The notes under the pieces are model-generated. The model had not been told where the DNA came from and ran no database searches. It was given only the letters and a program-made list of their open reading frames with translations. Positions 11,921 through 22,034 of a stretch of 64,000 nucleotides of DNA are shown here, piece after piece. The translations under genes and the position numbers were made by a program. Position 1 is the stretch's first letter, and every line of letters begins with the position of its first letter. This DNA is from Ascoidea rubescens DSM 1968 (Eukaryota > Ascomycota > Saccharomycetes > Ascoideales > Ascoideaceae): NCBI RefSeq assembly GCF_001661345.1, contig NW_017962917.1, positions 1 through 64,000 of the forward strand, read 5' to 3'.

Positions 11921-12135
11921 AATGAGTATAAATATAAGAAAAAGAAAAATCATTTGTTCAGCAGCTGCCGTTTTGGCAAATAATAAATTACAGAATTTAA
12001 AATCACAATATTATTAAAATTGTGGAAAGTGATATTACTGAACTTTTACTACTTTTTCAATTTCAAAGTAAATTTACTATTCAATGATTTGAGTTAACTA
12101 GAAAACCAATAGGGATGAAATTTTCAAGTTATGAA

Positions 12136-13083
12136 TCAGACTATAATGAACGATGATAATAAGGTCAAAAAGGACCAAATCATAACTATTAAATGACGAT
12201 AATGATTGTATTGTACTTGGGAATTTTTTATACATTTTGATTGAGTGGTTTTCCCTTCAATAAGTTGTTTTTTGAGATTTGTTTCTTTATCTTTTTTGAT
12301 TTTATTATTTCTTAAGTTTAATTGTGAGTTATTTGATTTTTGATCAGTTTTACTTGTCATTTCTGGGTTTTGATCAATTTTATTTTTTATACTGTTTTTA
12401 TTTTTTGGATTCTGTTTGATTGAATTGTTATCAGGAATATTAATTGAATTTTGAACTGGTTTATTATAGTTTCGAATGAAACGATTCAGCTTATTTAGAT
12501 CTGAATCGTTTTTCAGAAAACTGGAGAAAGTAATCAATTCAGTTTTATTTGAGTGAATGATCTTTGATTTGTTTAGGTTATTTTCTTGAGCGATGTTCGC
12601 TTCAAACTTATTAATCAAATCTTTAATTGAAGGATTTTGGTAATAGATATTATAATCTTTTTTTGGCGAAAAGTGAGAAAGGAGAAAAGTAAATGCAGAA
12701 GAAGAGGGGAAGCAACAAGAAAATGTGGTAGATATGGTCTCCAGAGAACTATATGAATCAACCGATGAAAGAGACCTAGATATAGATGTTGAATCACAAT
12801 ATTCAGCCAAAAGAAGAGTGTTTGAATCGCTTTCATATTTCAGTTCCATTTTGTATTGGATTGATTTCAATTCAATGATTTCTGGATCAATAGATGACGA
12901 TGTAGAGGATATAAAAACCATTGAATCGAAAGCACTTCTCCAGAAAGGCAAATATAGAATTTGAGAGAAATAGCTGATAAGCATCATATCTTTCAAGCGC
13001 GCATAATCCTGCTTATAATTGCTTTCTGCGTTTTGTGAACAATAACAGCAGAGCAAGGAAGGACCAATCAAATGATACCACAT
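12136..13083 (-). CDS. Hypothetical protein with C-terminal membrane anchor
   Basis: I do not recognise this gene. The ATG at 13083 opens a 315-residue frame. The N-terminus begins MWYHLIGPSLLCCYCSQNAE, a mildly hydrophobic, Cys-rich segment. A Ser-rich stretch follows (around 90-125), then a block with IKDLINKFEANIAQ and LNKLNRFIRNYNKP that looks helical, then a long Asn/Lys/Gln-rich basic linker. The last 20 residues, LIVMIWSFLTLLSSFIIV, are a clear hydrophobic segment at the very C-terminus, which suggests a tail-anchored membrane protein facing the cytosol. It lies tail-to-tail with ESA1 and head-to-head with TUB4. Whether it is conserved in other yeasts cannot be judged here. Confidence 0.55.
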   Translation of the reverse strand: MWYHLIGPSLLCCYCSQNAESNYKQDYARLKDMMLISYFSQILYLPFWRSAFDSMVFISSTSSSIDPEIIELKSIQYKMELKYESDSNTLLLAEYCDSTSISRSLSSVDSYSSLETISTTFSCCFPSSSAFTFLLSHFSPKKDYNIYYQNPSIKDLINKFEANIAQENNLNKSKIIHSNKTELITFSSFLKNDSDLNKLNRFIRNYNKPVQNSINIPDNNSIKQNPKNKNSIKNKIDQNPEMTSKTDQKSNNSQLNLRNNKIKKDKETNLKKQLIEGKTTQSKCIKNSQVQYNHYRHLIVMIWSFLTLLSSFIIV

Positions 13084-13529
13084 CGAAAACACATCATCAC
13101 ACTTTTAGTTTATTTTATGTGGTTTTGTTTGTTAAATACTGAAATTCTAAGGGTGTTTACTTCACAAGAGTAGATAAGCAATTTGCTAAGACGTTCCGAA
13201 ACATAAAGAGTCTAAAATTAGAGATGTTTTGGTTTCCAGTCCACTTTAAGTTATTGGGTTTTGGTTGTCATTAAATAAGTGAGTAAAATTCAGATTATTT
13301 ACAGTAGTAAATCATATATATGAAAGTAAGTGGAAATCTATGAGTTGTTTGTGACTGTGAATATTTTATGTGGATAGGTTATTTCAACCAGATCCGGTCA
13401 GGTTATTGGTTGCAACACGTGGTGTTTTTAATGTTTTCCGACCAAAGAAAGATGATAAACAGAAAAAACAGGAAAAAGTAAAGTGTTTTGAAAGGAAGAA
13501 AGAGCTGGAGAGTCGAAAAGAAGCAGAAG
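13084..13529. other. Divergent promoter region upstream of TUB4
   Basis: About 445 bases separate the two start codons of the hypothetical tail-anchored gene and TUB4. The sequence is AT-rich with a purine-rich segment just before the TUB4 ATG. A CACGTGG word occurs near 13418. I see no RNA gene. Confidence 0.4.
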
Positions 13530-15194
13530 ATGCCAGGAGAGATTATTACTTTGCAAGCAGGTCAATGTGGAAACCAAATTGGACAGCAGTTTTGGCAACA
13601 GATATGTGCTGAGCATGGAATATCTTTGGATGGAGAATTTGATGCATCTCTTTATTCTGCTAATAATAATAATAGTAGCAATAGCCCTTTTTATAATGAA
13701 AATAATATATTGATTGACGATAGAAAAAACATTTTTTTTTATGAGTCCGATAACAATAGATATACGCCAAGATCAATATTAATTGATCTTGAACCTAGAG
13801 TTTTATCAACTATTCAAAATAAATTGCCAAACCTATTCAATCCGAAAAATTATTATAGTGCGAAAAATGGAAGCGGAGCAGGAAATAACTGGTTATCAGG
13901 ATTCAATTATTCGTATCAACATAATGAAGAATTGCTTGATGTGATTAATAAGGAGATAGACTCTTGTGATAATTTTGAAGGATTTAAATTAATTCATTCA
14001 GTTGCAGGGGGGACAGGATCTGGGTTGGGATCATATTGTTTGGAGTCTTTAAATGATAATTTTCCCAAAAAATTGATTAACACTTATTCTATTTTTCCAT
14101 CAAACTCGGGGAATAATAGTAGCGATGTTGTTGTTCAACCATATAATACATTGTTGACATTGAAAAGATTAATTGAATTTTCGGATAGTACGATTTTAAT
14201 GGATAATGAATCATTGACCAAGATATCTATTGAGATATTTAATGAAAACGAGTTTTTAAAACAATCGATATCGTTCAATGAGATTAATCAATTGATTTCA
14301 ACAATAATATCTAATTTGACTAATTCGATACGATTTCCAAATTATATGTATAATTCGCTAACGAGTATTTATTCGAACTTGATACCATTGCCAAACTTAC
14401 ATTTTTTGATACCAAGCTATTATCCGTTTACTATTGATTATGTGGATAACGTTAAGAAAATCCGGAAAAACTCAATTTATGAGATATTGCTAGAGTTGTT
14501 GAATAAAGATAATAAATTGCTTCAAATTTCCAACAGTAACGGTGGGAATTACTTGTCGATGCTAAGTTTTCTTAATTGTAGTTCAAGCCAATTTAATAAT
14601 AACTTGATTCAAGAACAAAATGATATCCAAAGAGCAATATTGAAAATTCAAGAGAGAGTGAGCTTTGTGCCATGGGCCACCTCAAACATTAATTTACTAT
14701 ACACAAAGAAGTCGCCATATTTGAAATATAACAGAAACTCCAAGAGAAATATTAACAATAGTGATAATAACAGCGGCAGTAATAATGGGCGCAATAAACC
14801 ATTAAATATGAATTCAAATAATGATGTGTCTGGGCTAATGCTTTCAAATGAAACTAATATAGTGGTGCTATTTAAGAAGATTTTGAAAAATTTCGATAAA
14901 CTTATAAAAAGAAACGCATTTTTAGAAAACTACAAGAAGGGTGCAGGAAGCTTGTTCTCCGAGGGTTCTAGTGGAAACAATGAGTTGATCCAGGAATTCA
15001 ACGACAGCAAAGAAAGTGTTCAAAATCTCATTGATGCCTATACAGCCTGTGACTCCACAAGCTATCTCGCTGATTTGGACTCTGATGACGAAAGAAATGG
15101 CGCTGTGGTGGAGGAATTTGAGCACGAAAACAACAACCCCGGTGGCAGCACTCAGATGGAGGTGGATGGTGAGATCGAAACACCAGGACTCTAA
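13530..15194 (+). CDS. TUB4: Gamma-tubulin
   Basis: Gamma-tubulin nucleates microtubules at the spindle pole body with Spc97 and Spc98. The ATG at 13530 gives MPGEIITLQAGQCGNQIGQQFW, the canonical gamma-tubulin N-terminus; the frame is open upstream without a better ATG. The tubulin GTP-binding loop GGTGSGLGS is at residues 160-168, and the LNDNF, LTLKRLIEFSDS and FVPWATSNI regions are tubulin-like. At 554 residues it is longer than S. cerevisiae Tub4 (473). The excess comprises an Asn/Ser/Gly insert near residues 410-440 and an acidic C-terminal tail (DLDSDDERNG and onward). Gamma-tubulin is divergent in budding yeasts, which explains the weak similarity of the middle part. Base composition becomes clearly richer in G+C over the last 250 bases. 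Confidence 0.93.
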   Translation: MPGEIITLQAGQCGNQIGQQFWQQICAEHGISLDGEFDASLYSANNNNSSNSPFYNENNILIDDRKNIFFYESDNNRYTPRSILIDLEPRVLSTIQNKLPNLFNPKNYYSAKNGSGAGNNWLSGFNYSYQHNEELLDVINKEIDSCDNFEGFKLIHSVAGGTGSGLGSYCLESLNDNFPKKLINTYSIFPSNSGNNSSDVVVQPYNTLLTLKRLIEFSDSTILMDNESLTKISIEIFNENEFLKQSISFNEINQLISTIISNLTNSIRFPNYMYNSLTSIYSNLIPLPNLHFLIPSYYPFTIDYVDNVKKIRKNSIYEILLELLNKDNKLLQISNSNGGNYLSMLSFLNCSSSQFNNNLIQEQNDIQRAILKIQERVSFVPWATSNINLLYTKKSPYLKYNRNSKRNINNSDNNSGSNNGRNKPLNMNSNNDVSGLMLSNETNIVVLFKKILKNFDKLIKRNAFLENYKKGAGSLFSEGSSGNNELIQEFNDSKESVQNLIDAYTACDSTSYLADLDSDDERNGAVVEEFEHENNNPGGSTQMEVDGEIETPGL

Positions 15195-15533
15195 GCACAA
15201 ACAGCACGAGCATCACAAACAGTACCGGCAGCACAAGCACAGACGGTCCAGCACACAGGGTCCGAGCTAGCACTGTGTGTATATGCACCTCTTATGCACT
15301 TCCGCAGCACCCGGCGTGCAGTATCGCTCCCCCTTCCTCGCGCGCAGCTGCGCGAAGGCCGACCTCCACGCTTCATCAGCAATTCTTTGCCTTAACTTTT
15401 CTCATCTTTCTCTTCTTCTGCTCCAGCAGCTGTAGGATATATAGACACATACCTGCTTCTTCGTCTGCCTGGTCTATTTTCTTCTGTCTATTTATTTGGG
15501 AAAAGCGTGGCTTTACGTCCTTTTAAATGAATA
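15195..15533. other. GC-rich intergenic island with AGCAC tract
   Basis: A tract of repeated AGCAC/ACAAGC words lies at about 15195-15262, followed by a GC-rich segment to about 15370 and a pyrimidine-rich leader. It links TUB4 to the RING gene on the same strand. I see no gene; open frames across it in several registers are by-products of the base composition. Confidence 0.45.
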
Positions 15534-18500
15534 ATGGGACAGTCAATAAGCAGAAATTACTCATCTTCTAGCACTCCATCCAACTCCACTAGCCAGTTCC
15601 AATCCCACAATCCTACTGCTTCGTCTACTCTCAGTAATCATTCCAACAGACACTCTGTTTCATCTCAAATCAACCAACGAGTCCGGATTAGGAATAGAAA
15701 TATTGGCAACACAACCACTGGTTCCACTATGGACTTCTCCTCAAATCGGAATGCCATCAACAATGACACTAACACCACCATCACCACCAACAGCCCCTCC
15801 ACTACAACCAACAATGGCCCTAACCTAGGAACGTTTATTTCTGACATTGCTTTCAATCCAGATGCCAATCCATCTGCTTCAAATCTACAGCAAACCAACC
15901 TCTCTTTCAATGTCCATCCCAGCTCTTCATCTGCCATATCTAACTCTGCAAATTCTGCACTTCCTTCAGCTTTGCCTACCTTTGATTCCCCCAATTCCTT
16001 GCCGTCTTCCACAACACAATCAGTGTCAAGATCTTCCTTGAGAAGAAGAAGATCCAATTCTTTGACCAGAGCAAACTCAATCTCAAACAGTATTACTAAT
16101 ACCAATAATGCTGATCCCAGACCCAATAATGAATTCAATATTAATGACACCAATAATGGTAATAATACCACTGCCAATCCCACTACAAGCACAAATGCAA
16201 ATTTGACAAGTAGCTCAAACTCCTCCTCCTCCTCCAATCTTGTATCTAATAACACTTCAAATAATTCAACCACAAACTTTCTCAACTCAAATTTCCAAAG
16301 TTTGAACGCCTTTTCCAGAAGAAATACAAGGAGAAGATTCAATAGTGTAATCTCTTCAATATCTAATTCAATGTCACATAATAATTCAAATGATAACAGT
16401 TACAACACCAACAATAGTAATTATAATAACAGCAGTAACAATATACACTCTCATTCAAATTCTTCTTCATTATCATCTCCAACTATAAATTCAATCCCAA
16501 ATTCATTACCAAATCGAAGCTCCTTTCATTCCTTGTTCAATTCGCTAGATTCTACTTCAGTTTCCTATCCACCTCCAGTCAATAATCATCAAATCTCTGA
16601 CAGTTTTCCTTTAAATAATTTAAGATTGGCTAGACCAAATAACCCAACCACTTCTACAAACGAGTCTCCAATAACCACTACTGCTGGCATAGAAGTGACC
16701 TCAACCACTTCTAGACTACCGGATTCTTCCTTTCCAATATTAAATAACTCCAATGTTAGTCCTATCAACAACATTTCTCCACCTGAAATTCATACTCAAG
16801 ATTCTAATCCTATTCATAACACTGAAAATAACAACAATAACACTCAAACTACTGATACAAACACCGAAAACAACAACATCAACAATAACAATTCTTCTGC
16901 GAATTCAAATGCTAATGTCAATAATCCTATAAACCTTAACAATCATACTTCGACTACTACAACAACAATAACAAATAACTCACCAGCTAATCCTGCAGAA
17001 ACAGAATCTTTTCAAAATCAAGCTGACATGCTTAGTAGACTATTAGAAATAGCCGCAACTTCTACCTTGCTAACAATGGTTGGCAGTGCAACTGATTTCC
17101 AAGGAACAAGAATCGACAATAGAAACTTGATTGAAACTCAAAATCGTTCAAATCAATCCAATCACTCCCCTACAAATAACAATAACAATAGTACTAACGG
17201 TCACCTCACTCATAATTCGCAATCGCCTTTATCCTTAGTTACAAATTCAATCTCTCACCTAATCAATAGAAATACTAATCACAATAACTCCACTTTAGCT
17301 GATGGTTCAGACTCCACTTTTCAAGAGTTTATAAGTGCTTTACATAATGGGTTATTAGCCAACGAATTATCATCCAGTGTACGAAATACTTTAAACAGAA
17401 GAAATAGAGAAAGAAATCAAACCGAAACCCCAAACGTCACTGATCAAAGCTATAATGAGACTGCAAGGAATCAACCAATGTCCTTTTTCAGAGCATTTAG
17501 ATTCGACTCAATGAATCAAGAAACGGAACAGGAAAATTCTCTAATTCCGGTTATAATAGTCGCTGTTAGATCAATACCATCTGGTCCTCCTGAAGATGAT
17601 GATATAACAAGCTCTTTACGTGCTTCTTTACTTCGAAATGATTTGACCACTGATTCAAATGATCTCGAAAATACAAACTCCTCCTCGGGAATAGCAACTG
17701 ATATAAATATTGACCGTGACGATCACCATGACAATAATCACAACGAAGACAACAATAATACCCAAAATAATAATGATATAGAAAATAACTCTTCTACAGT
17801 TGTCGATAATGGAAATTCAGAAACTGTTGATACGGATTCACCAATGACAGATTTTCTATCTAATAACAACAATCATGAAAATGAAAGAAGAAATTTCTCA
17901 GAAGAAATCAATAGTAACAGTATAAATGCAAATCAATTTGATTCAACTAGTATCAATAGAACTGTTACTGCTAGTTCAAGTTTCAATTCTTTGGATTACC
18001 ATACTAGACCTGTCGATCATATTCTGCCAATAAGCCGAAGCGAGTCAAGAAGAAGGTTTTACTCACCTCTTTATTCGTCATCAAATAGAAGTGGAAGGTC
18101 ATTTAGACATCTCACTGGAAGTCCACTTGCTAGATATTCATCATCAGTCAATGATATTAACAATAGTGACAACAGCAACGACGAAGATGATTCACTAATC
18201 CGAAATAGTGGTCCAACTGATTCTAGAGATAACTCACAATTTCTATTCTTCCGTAGAAGAAGACAGCATGGAAGGCGATCAAACAGAAGCCGTTCTGTGT
18301 TTAATTTTGATAACCTATCTTCACATAACGTTACCAGATTAAGAAATGATATTAATGATACTGACAGTAATATCTCACCTACTACTGACTTCTCTAGAGA
18401 TATTAGTTCAAATAATGGTCCAATCACTAATCAAACTAATAATCCAATTAATAATCCAATTAATGATTCAACTAATAACCCAATTAATGATTTCTCTTCC

Positions 18501-19490
18501 GCTATTAATGACACAAGTACTAACTCAATTAATAATCCCATAAATAACATTAGAAATAATAGCAATGGTGATAATAATACAAACACTACAGGTGAAACAA
18601 CAGAAAATAATGCTAACAGCAGTGCAAATGATCGAACAGATGAGGCAAGACAGTGGGTGATATTTGTAGTTGGCAATTCATATGCACAAGACCATCCAAT
18701 TCTTACTGCTCCATCACTTATGACAGAAAATCCAACATATGAAGATTTATTGGCGTTACAAAATTTGCTTGGAAATGTAAAACAACCTACAGTGACCCAA
18801 GCAGAAGTCGATGAAGCTGGCGGATTACTTAAAGTACACATCAGGAATGACACTAAATTGGAATCTAATCCAAGCAGTATTGGGTCATCTGATGAGTCAA
18901 TGGAAATTGATTCAGAGAATAGACTGGAAAATTCATCTTTTATCGCTGATAAAGGCAAATCTAAAGAGTCAGAGCAGAATGATCAGGAATCATTTTCATC
19001 AAGGAAAAGAATATCATCATATATTCCTAGCTATTTTAAGAAGCATGAGAAAAGCAAAAGTAAATCATCATTGGATGTTATAAAAACAAAGTTGAAGGAA
19101 AGTCACAGTTATGAAGAATTGTCGCATAAGATAAAGAGCAAAGAGAAAAGGCAGACAATGTATGAAGATGTTCAAAAAAAGAAAAAAAATACAGTTGATA
19201 AGGATGTTAATGAGAATAATAACAATAACAAGAATAGGGATAGGGATATTAATAATAATAACGTGTATGTCAATAAAACAGATAAATGTGCAATTTGTTT
19301 GACTGAGTATGAAGCAGATGACATTGCAAGAAAGCTAAGAAAATGTGAACATATGTTTCATAAGGATTGCATTGACATTTGGCTAACGACAGGAAAAAAT
19401 TCCTGTCCATTGTGTAGAACAAAAGGTGTCAATGAACTCAAAAGCAGTGCTCCTGAAGCAGAAGTTGCTGCTGGTGAAAATATTTTATAA
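15534..19490 (+). CDS. Large disordered RING-H2 E3 ubiquitin ligase
   Basis: A RING-H2 domain lies at residues 1252-1294, with the first pair CAIC, then CEHMFHKDC and CPLC giving a C3H2C3 zinc-ligand pattern expected to bind an E2 enzyme. The 1318-residue protein is otherwise almost entirely Ser/Asn/Thr-rich and probably disordered. A folded-looking block at about 1040-1105 (WVIFVVGNSYAQDHPILTAP and the following NPTYEDLLALQNLLG) resembles a region I remember from RING-H2 proteins of other ascomycetes. The N-terminus MGQSISR fits N-myristoylation of Gly2, which would place it on a membrane. Arg-rich patches occur near 840 and 900. Function and substrates are unknown. The ATG at 15534 is the natural start because the myristoylation-type context begins there. 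Confidence 0.85.
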   Translation: MGQSISRNYSSSSTPSNSTSQFQSHNPTASSTLSNHSNRHSVSSQINQRVRIRNRNIGNTTTGSTMDFSSNRNAINNDTNTTITTNSPSTTTNNGPNLGTFISDIAFNPDANPSASNLQQTNLSFNVHPSSSSAISNSANSALPSALPTFDSPNSLPSSTTQSVSRSSLRRRRSNSLTRANSISNSITNTNNADPRPNNEFNINDTNNGNNTTANPTTSTNANLTSSSNSSSSSNLVSNNTSNNSTTNFLNSNFQSLNAFSRRNTRRRFNSVISSISNSMSHNNSNDNSYNTNNSNYNNSSNNIHSHSNSSSLSSPTINSIPNSLPNRSSFHSLFNSLDSTSVSYPPPVNNHQISDSFPLNNLRLARPNNPTTSTNESPITTTAGIEVTSTTSRLPDSSFPILNNSNVSPINNISPPEIHTQDSNPIHNTENNNNNTQTTDTNTENNNINNNNSSANSNANVNNPINLNNHTSTTTTTITNNSPANPAETESFQNQADMLSRLLEIAATSTLLTMVGSATDFQGTRIDNRNLIETQNRSNQSNHSPTNNNNNSTNGHLTHNSQSPLSLVTNSISHLINRNTNHNNSTLADGSDSTFQEFISALHNGLLANELSSSVRNTLNRRNRERNQTETPNVTDQSYNETARNQPMSFFRAFRFDSMNQETEQENSLIPVIIVAVRSIPSGPPEDDDITSSLRASLLRNDLTTDSNDLENTNSSSGIATDINIDRDDHHDNNHNEDNNNTQNNNDIENNSSTVVDNGNSETVDTDSPMTDFLSNNNNHENERRNFSEEINSNSINANQFDSTSINRTVTASSSFNSLDYHTRPVDHILPISRSESRRRFYSPLYSSSNRSGRSFRHLTGSPLARYSSSVNDINNSDNSNDEDDSLIRNSGPTDSRDNSQFLFFRRRRQHGRRSNRSRSVFNFDNLSSHNVTRLRNDINDTDSNISPTTDFSRDISSNNGPITNQTNNPINNPINDSTNNPINDFSSAINDTSTNSINNPINNIRNNSNGDNNTNTTGETTENNANSSANDRTDEARQWVIFVVGNSYAQDHPILTAPSLMTENPTYEDLLALQNLLGNVKQPTVTQAEVDEAGGLLKVHIRNDTKLESNPSSIGSSDESMEIDSENRLENSSFIADKGKSKESEQNDQESFSSRKRISSYIPSYFKKHEKSKSKSSLDVIKTKLKESHSYEELSHKIKSKEKRQTMYEDVQKKKKNTVDKDVNENNNNNKNRDRDINNNNVYVNKTDKCAICLTEYEADDIARKLRKCEHMFHKDCIDIWLTTGKNSCPLCRTKGVNELKSSAPEAEVAAGENIL

Positions 19491-20160
19491 GACTCACCGC
19501 AATAGAAAGATATTGGGATTAAGGTTTTCAATAAAAGAGAGATTGATTTTTACTATCAAGGTTTATCTGGAATAATTTTGATAATTTTTTATTTTCCTCA
19601 TCATTTTTTTTTCACAAAAATCTTTATTCATTTTTATAATTTCTCATTTTTCATTTTTCATTTTTTATTTTATATTTTATATTTTTTCATTGTTTTTTAT
19701 TTTTTTTATTTTTTTTCGTACTTTTAGTGATTCATTGAAACATTGGCAGGATAAATTATTAGTTAAATTATATGTTTTTTTTTAGTTTTGACTTATCGAT
19801 ATTTTTTTCAAAAATTGTTGTTTAAATAGATCATTAAAGCCTTAAGTTTTTATTCATCAGTTGGTTTCTCGAGTGGGAATATTTGTGAATTAATTATATA
19901 TAATACTAAAGTTACAAGTAAAAAACAGAAAAACGGAATAAAAAAACAAAAAATAAAAATAAAAAGAATATTAATAATAGAAAAGTTATGGAGTGCATGT
20001 AAGATTGGGTGAGAACAAGTATTTGTAAATTAGAATTTGAAAAGAGAAAAAAATATGATAAATTGATACCAACAGCCAAAGTTTCTAAGAGTTTTTATAC
20101 TGTTTTTATACTTCTTTATAGAAAATGGTTATTAATAGTGAAATATAGTTGGGAAGGTGA
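19491..20160. other. Convergent 3' region, RING gene and PGA2
   Basis: AT-rich sequence with long T runs on the left and A runs near 19920-19980, as expected for two facing 3' ends. No gene is seen. Confidence 0.5.
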
Positions 20161-20643
20161 TTAGTCTTCAAGTAGTTCCTTAATGTCATCTAGATCATCG
20201 TCGTTATTAAAATTTGAAATTTTTTGTTTATAAGTGTTTAATATTTTTGCATTTTTTTCTCTTGTTTGTTTTCCCCAAGAAAAGCTTTTGTTTTTGTCTG
20301 TTTGATCATTTTGATTTTGGTTATGAGTAATGTTATTTTGAACCTGGTTTTGGTTTTGATTTTCAAGCGAATTGTTAAACAAATAGTCGACATTGTTTGC
20401 ATCAGTATGTTTTTTAAGCAAATTTTTAGAAGTTTTAATCTTTTGATGATTTACAAATAGTTTTCTGAAAAAAATATAAGCAGAAACTATTATAATTAAA
20501 CGAACAGCTCTAGTGTAGTCGATATTGAGAATATCGTCAGGACAGTGATGTAGAATCAAATTAAAGTAAAAGGAAGGTATAGCATTTTGAAATTTATACA
20601 ACAAATCCAAGAAAGTTGTGGTGGGAGTGAGTGATTCTGACAT
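20161..20643 (-). CDS. PGA2: ER membrane protein Pga2
   Basis: Pga2 is an essential ER membrane protein needed for processing and traffic of Gas1 and alkaline phosphatase in S. cerevisiae. The 160-residue product has one membrane segment, YTRAVRLIIIVSAYIFFRKL (around 41-60), then a basic-polar linker, the motif SFSWGKQTRE and an acidic tail ending DIKELLED. S. cerevisiae Pga2 has the same order: a segment of type FIRLVIIVGGYLLLR, then FGWGKKTR and an IEELLEE end. The N-terminus is about 20 residues longer here. The start is the first ATG, MSESL. Confidence 0.85.
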   Translation of the reverse strand: MSESLTPTTTFLDLLYKFQNAIPSFYFNLILHHCPDDILNIDYTRAVRLIIIVSAYIFFRKLFVNHQKIKTSKNLLKKHTDANNVDYLFNNSLENQNQNQVQNNITHNQNQNDQTDKNKSFSWGKQTREKNAKILNTYKQKISNFNNDDDLDDIKELLED

Positions 20644-21692
20644 GAAAAATGTGTTGTTGAAGGACTGGTTCTTGATTTATATGAAATAAACCAAATGAAG
20701 AATGATTTTGATATAATAAAAACAAAATAAGAATAATTAAAACTAAAAATGGAGGTGGAAAGAAAATAAAAAGTATTGAAAAAAGCAGAAAGCTCATGTC
20801 GATGATAAAATCAAGTTGCTTTTTCCAAAGAATTCAAACATGTGAGCAAAAACTGTTTTTAGTGTGCTTTGGGGTGTGAGCGCACCCCACGTTTTGAGGT
20901 AATTTCAGACGAGAAAAAAAAATGAGCAGCAAAAGCAAAGAAAAGACTCAAATGACGAAGGTTTGAGCAGAAAAAACAGAGAAAAGAAGAAACAAAAGAG
21001 AAAGAAATCAAAAAGAAAGAGGATTCTAAAAAGATCCAAGAGGAAGCCAGTGAATTGTAGTGGAAAACTGGGGTGCTTACATTGGAATTGTGCTATCAGT
21101 GGAAGATGAGCAGTATGCCAATCAGAACCAAGCATTTGGAGGTTTGGGCTAGGAGAATAAGAGAATAAGAGAATAAACTTAAAGAAATTGGAAACAAGGA
21201 ATTGTGAGAAACGGATTGGATAGCAGAGGGTCGAGGCTACAGGAAGAGATGAGGAAGAGATAATAAAATAAAATAAAATGTTTGATTTGGTTTAAAATCA
21301 ATTTAACTCTATATTTATTTTTATTTTTTTAATTTTTTGATAAAATCGTAATGACAAGTAAATTTTCGTTGAGTAAATATATACAATAAGATGATTAAGA
21401 AAATTATAATCATTGAAACTTTAAGCAAAAAAATAAATAAAATAGAAAAAAATATGTAAGTTGAAAAATCTAATTGTAAAAAAAAAAAATAGACAAAAAA
21501 AAAATGTAGTTTAAAGTCGTAGAAAATTAAACAAAGGGAAAACAGGATGTGTAGAGACTGGAGATTGAAGAATTAAAGGAATATTAAATCATTAACAAAA
21601 ACTTTGTATTTTCTGCAATATTTACTAATACAATGATTGATTATTGATCGCTTCAAGTGAGAAGCTAGGGAAAGAAAACAAAATGATTAAAA
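20644..21692. other. Intergenic region, PGA2 to CYC1
   Basis: There is no credible gene. A purine-rich tract runs at about 20915-21030 on the plus strand, and AAAAT repeats occur near 21255-21285. The part next to CYC1 is its AT-rich 3' region. A CCAATCA word is at 21118-21124. Confidence 0.45.
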
Positions 21693-22034
21693 TTATTTGG
21701 TGGCTTCAACCAAATAAGTGATCAAATCGAATCTGTCTTTGTCTTTCTTAAGACCACCAAAAGCCATTTTAGTACCTGGAATATATTTCTTTGGATTGAT
21801 CAAATAATCACTCATTGTTTGTTCGGTCCATAGAACGTTTTTCTTGATGTTAGCATCAGTGTACGCGTAGCCTGCTGCTTTACCAGAGTTTCTACCAAAG
21901 ATACCAGATAAGTTTGGACCGACTTTGTGAGGACCACCCTTTTCAACAGTGTGACATTGTAAACATCTGGTTTTGAATAAATTGGCACCTTTCTTAGCGT
22001 TACCTTTTTTGAACTCAGAGAATTTTGGGGGCAT
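21693..22034 (-). CDS. CYC1: Cytochrome c
   Basis: Mobile electron carrier between complexes III and IV in the mitochondrial intermembrane space. The 113-residue protein has the haem attachment site CLQCH (Cys24, Cys27, His28), [13 protein letters not shown], and the axial methionine in YIPGTKMAF (Met90). NPKK before it holds the lysine trimethylated in fungal cytochrome c. The length is typical and the start [16 protein letters not shown] matches family N-termini. There is a single copy in this window, so I cannot say whether a CYC7-like paralogue exists. A CCAAT box upstream fits Hap control. Confidence 0.98.
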   Translation of the reverse strand: MPPKFSEFKKGNAKKGANLFKTRCLQCHTVEKGGPHKVGPNLSGIFGRNSGKAAGYAYTDANIKKNVLWTEQTMSDYLINPKKYIPGTKMAFGGLKKDKDRFDLITYLVEATK

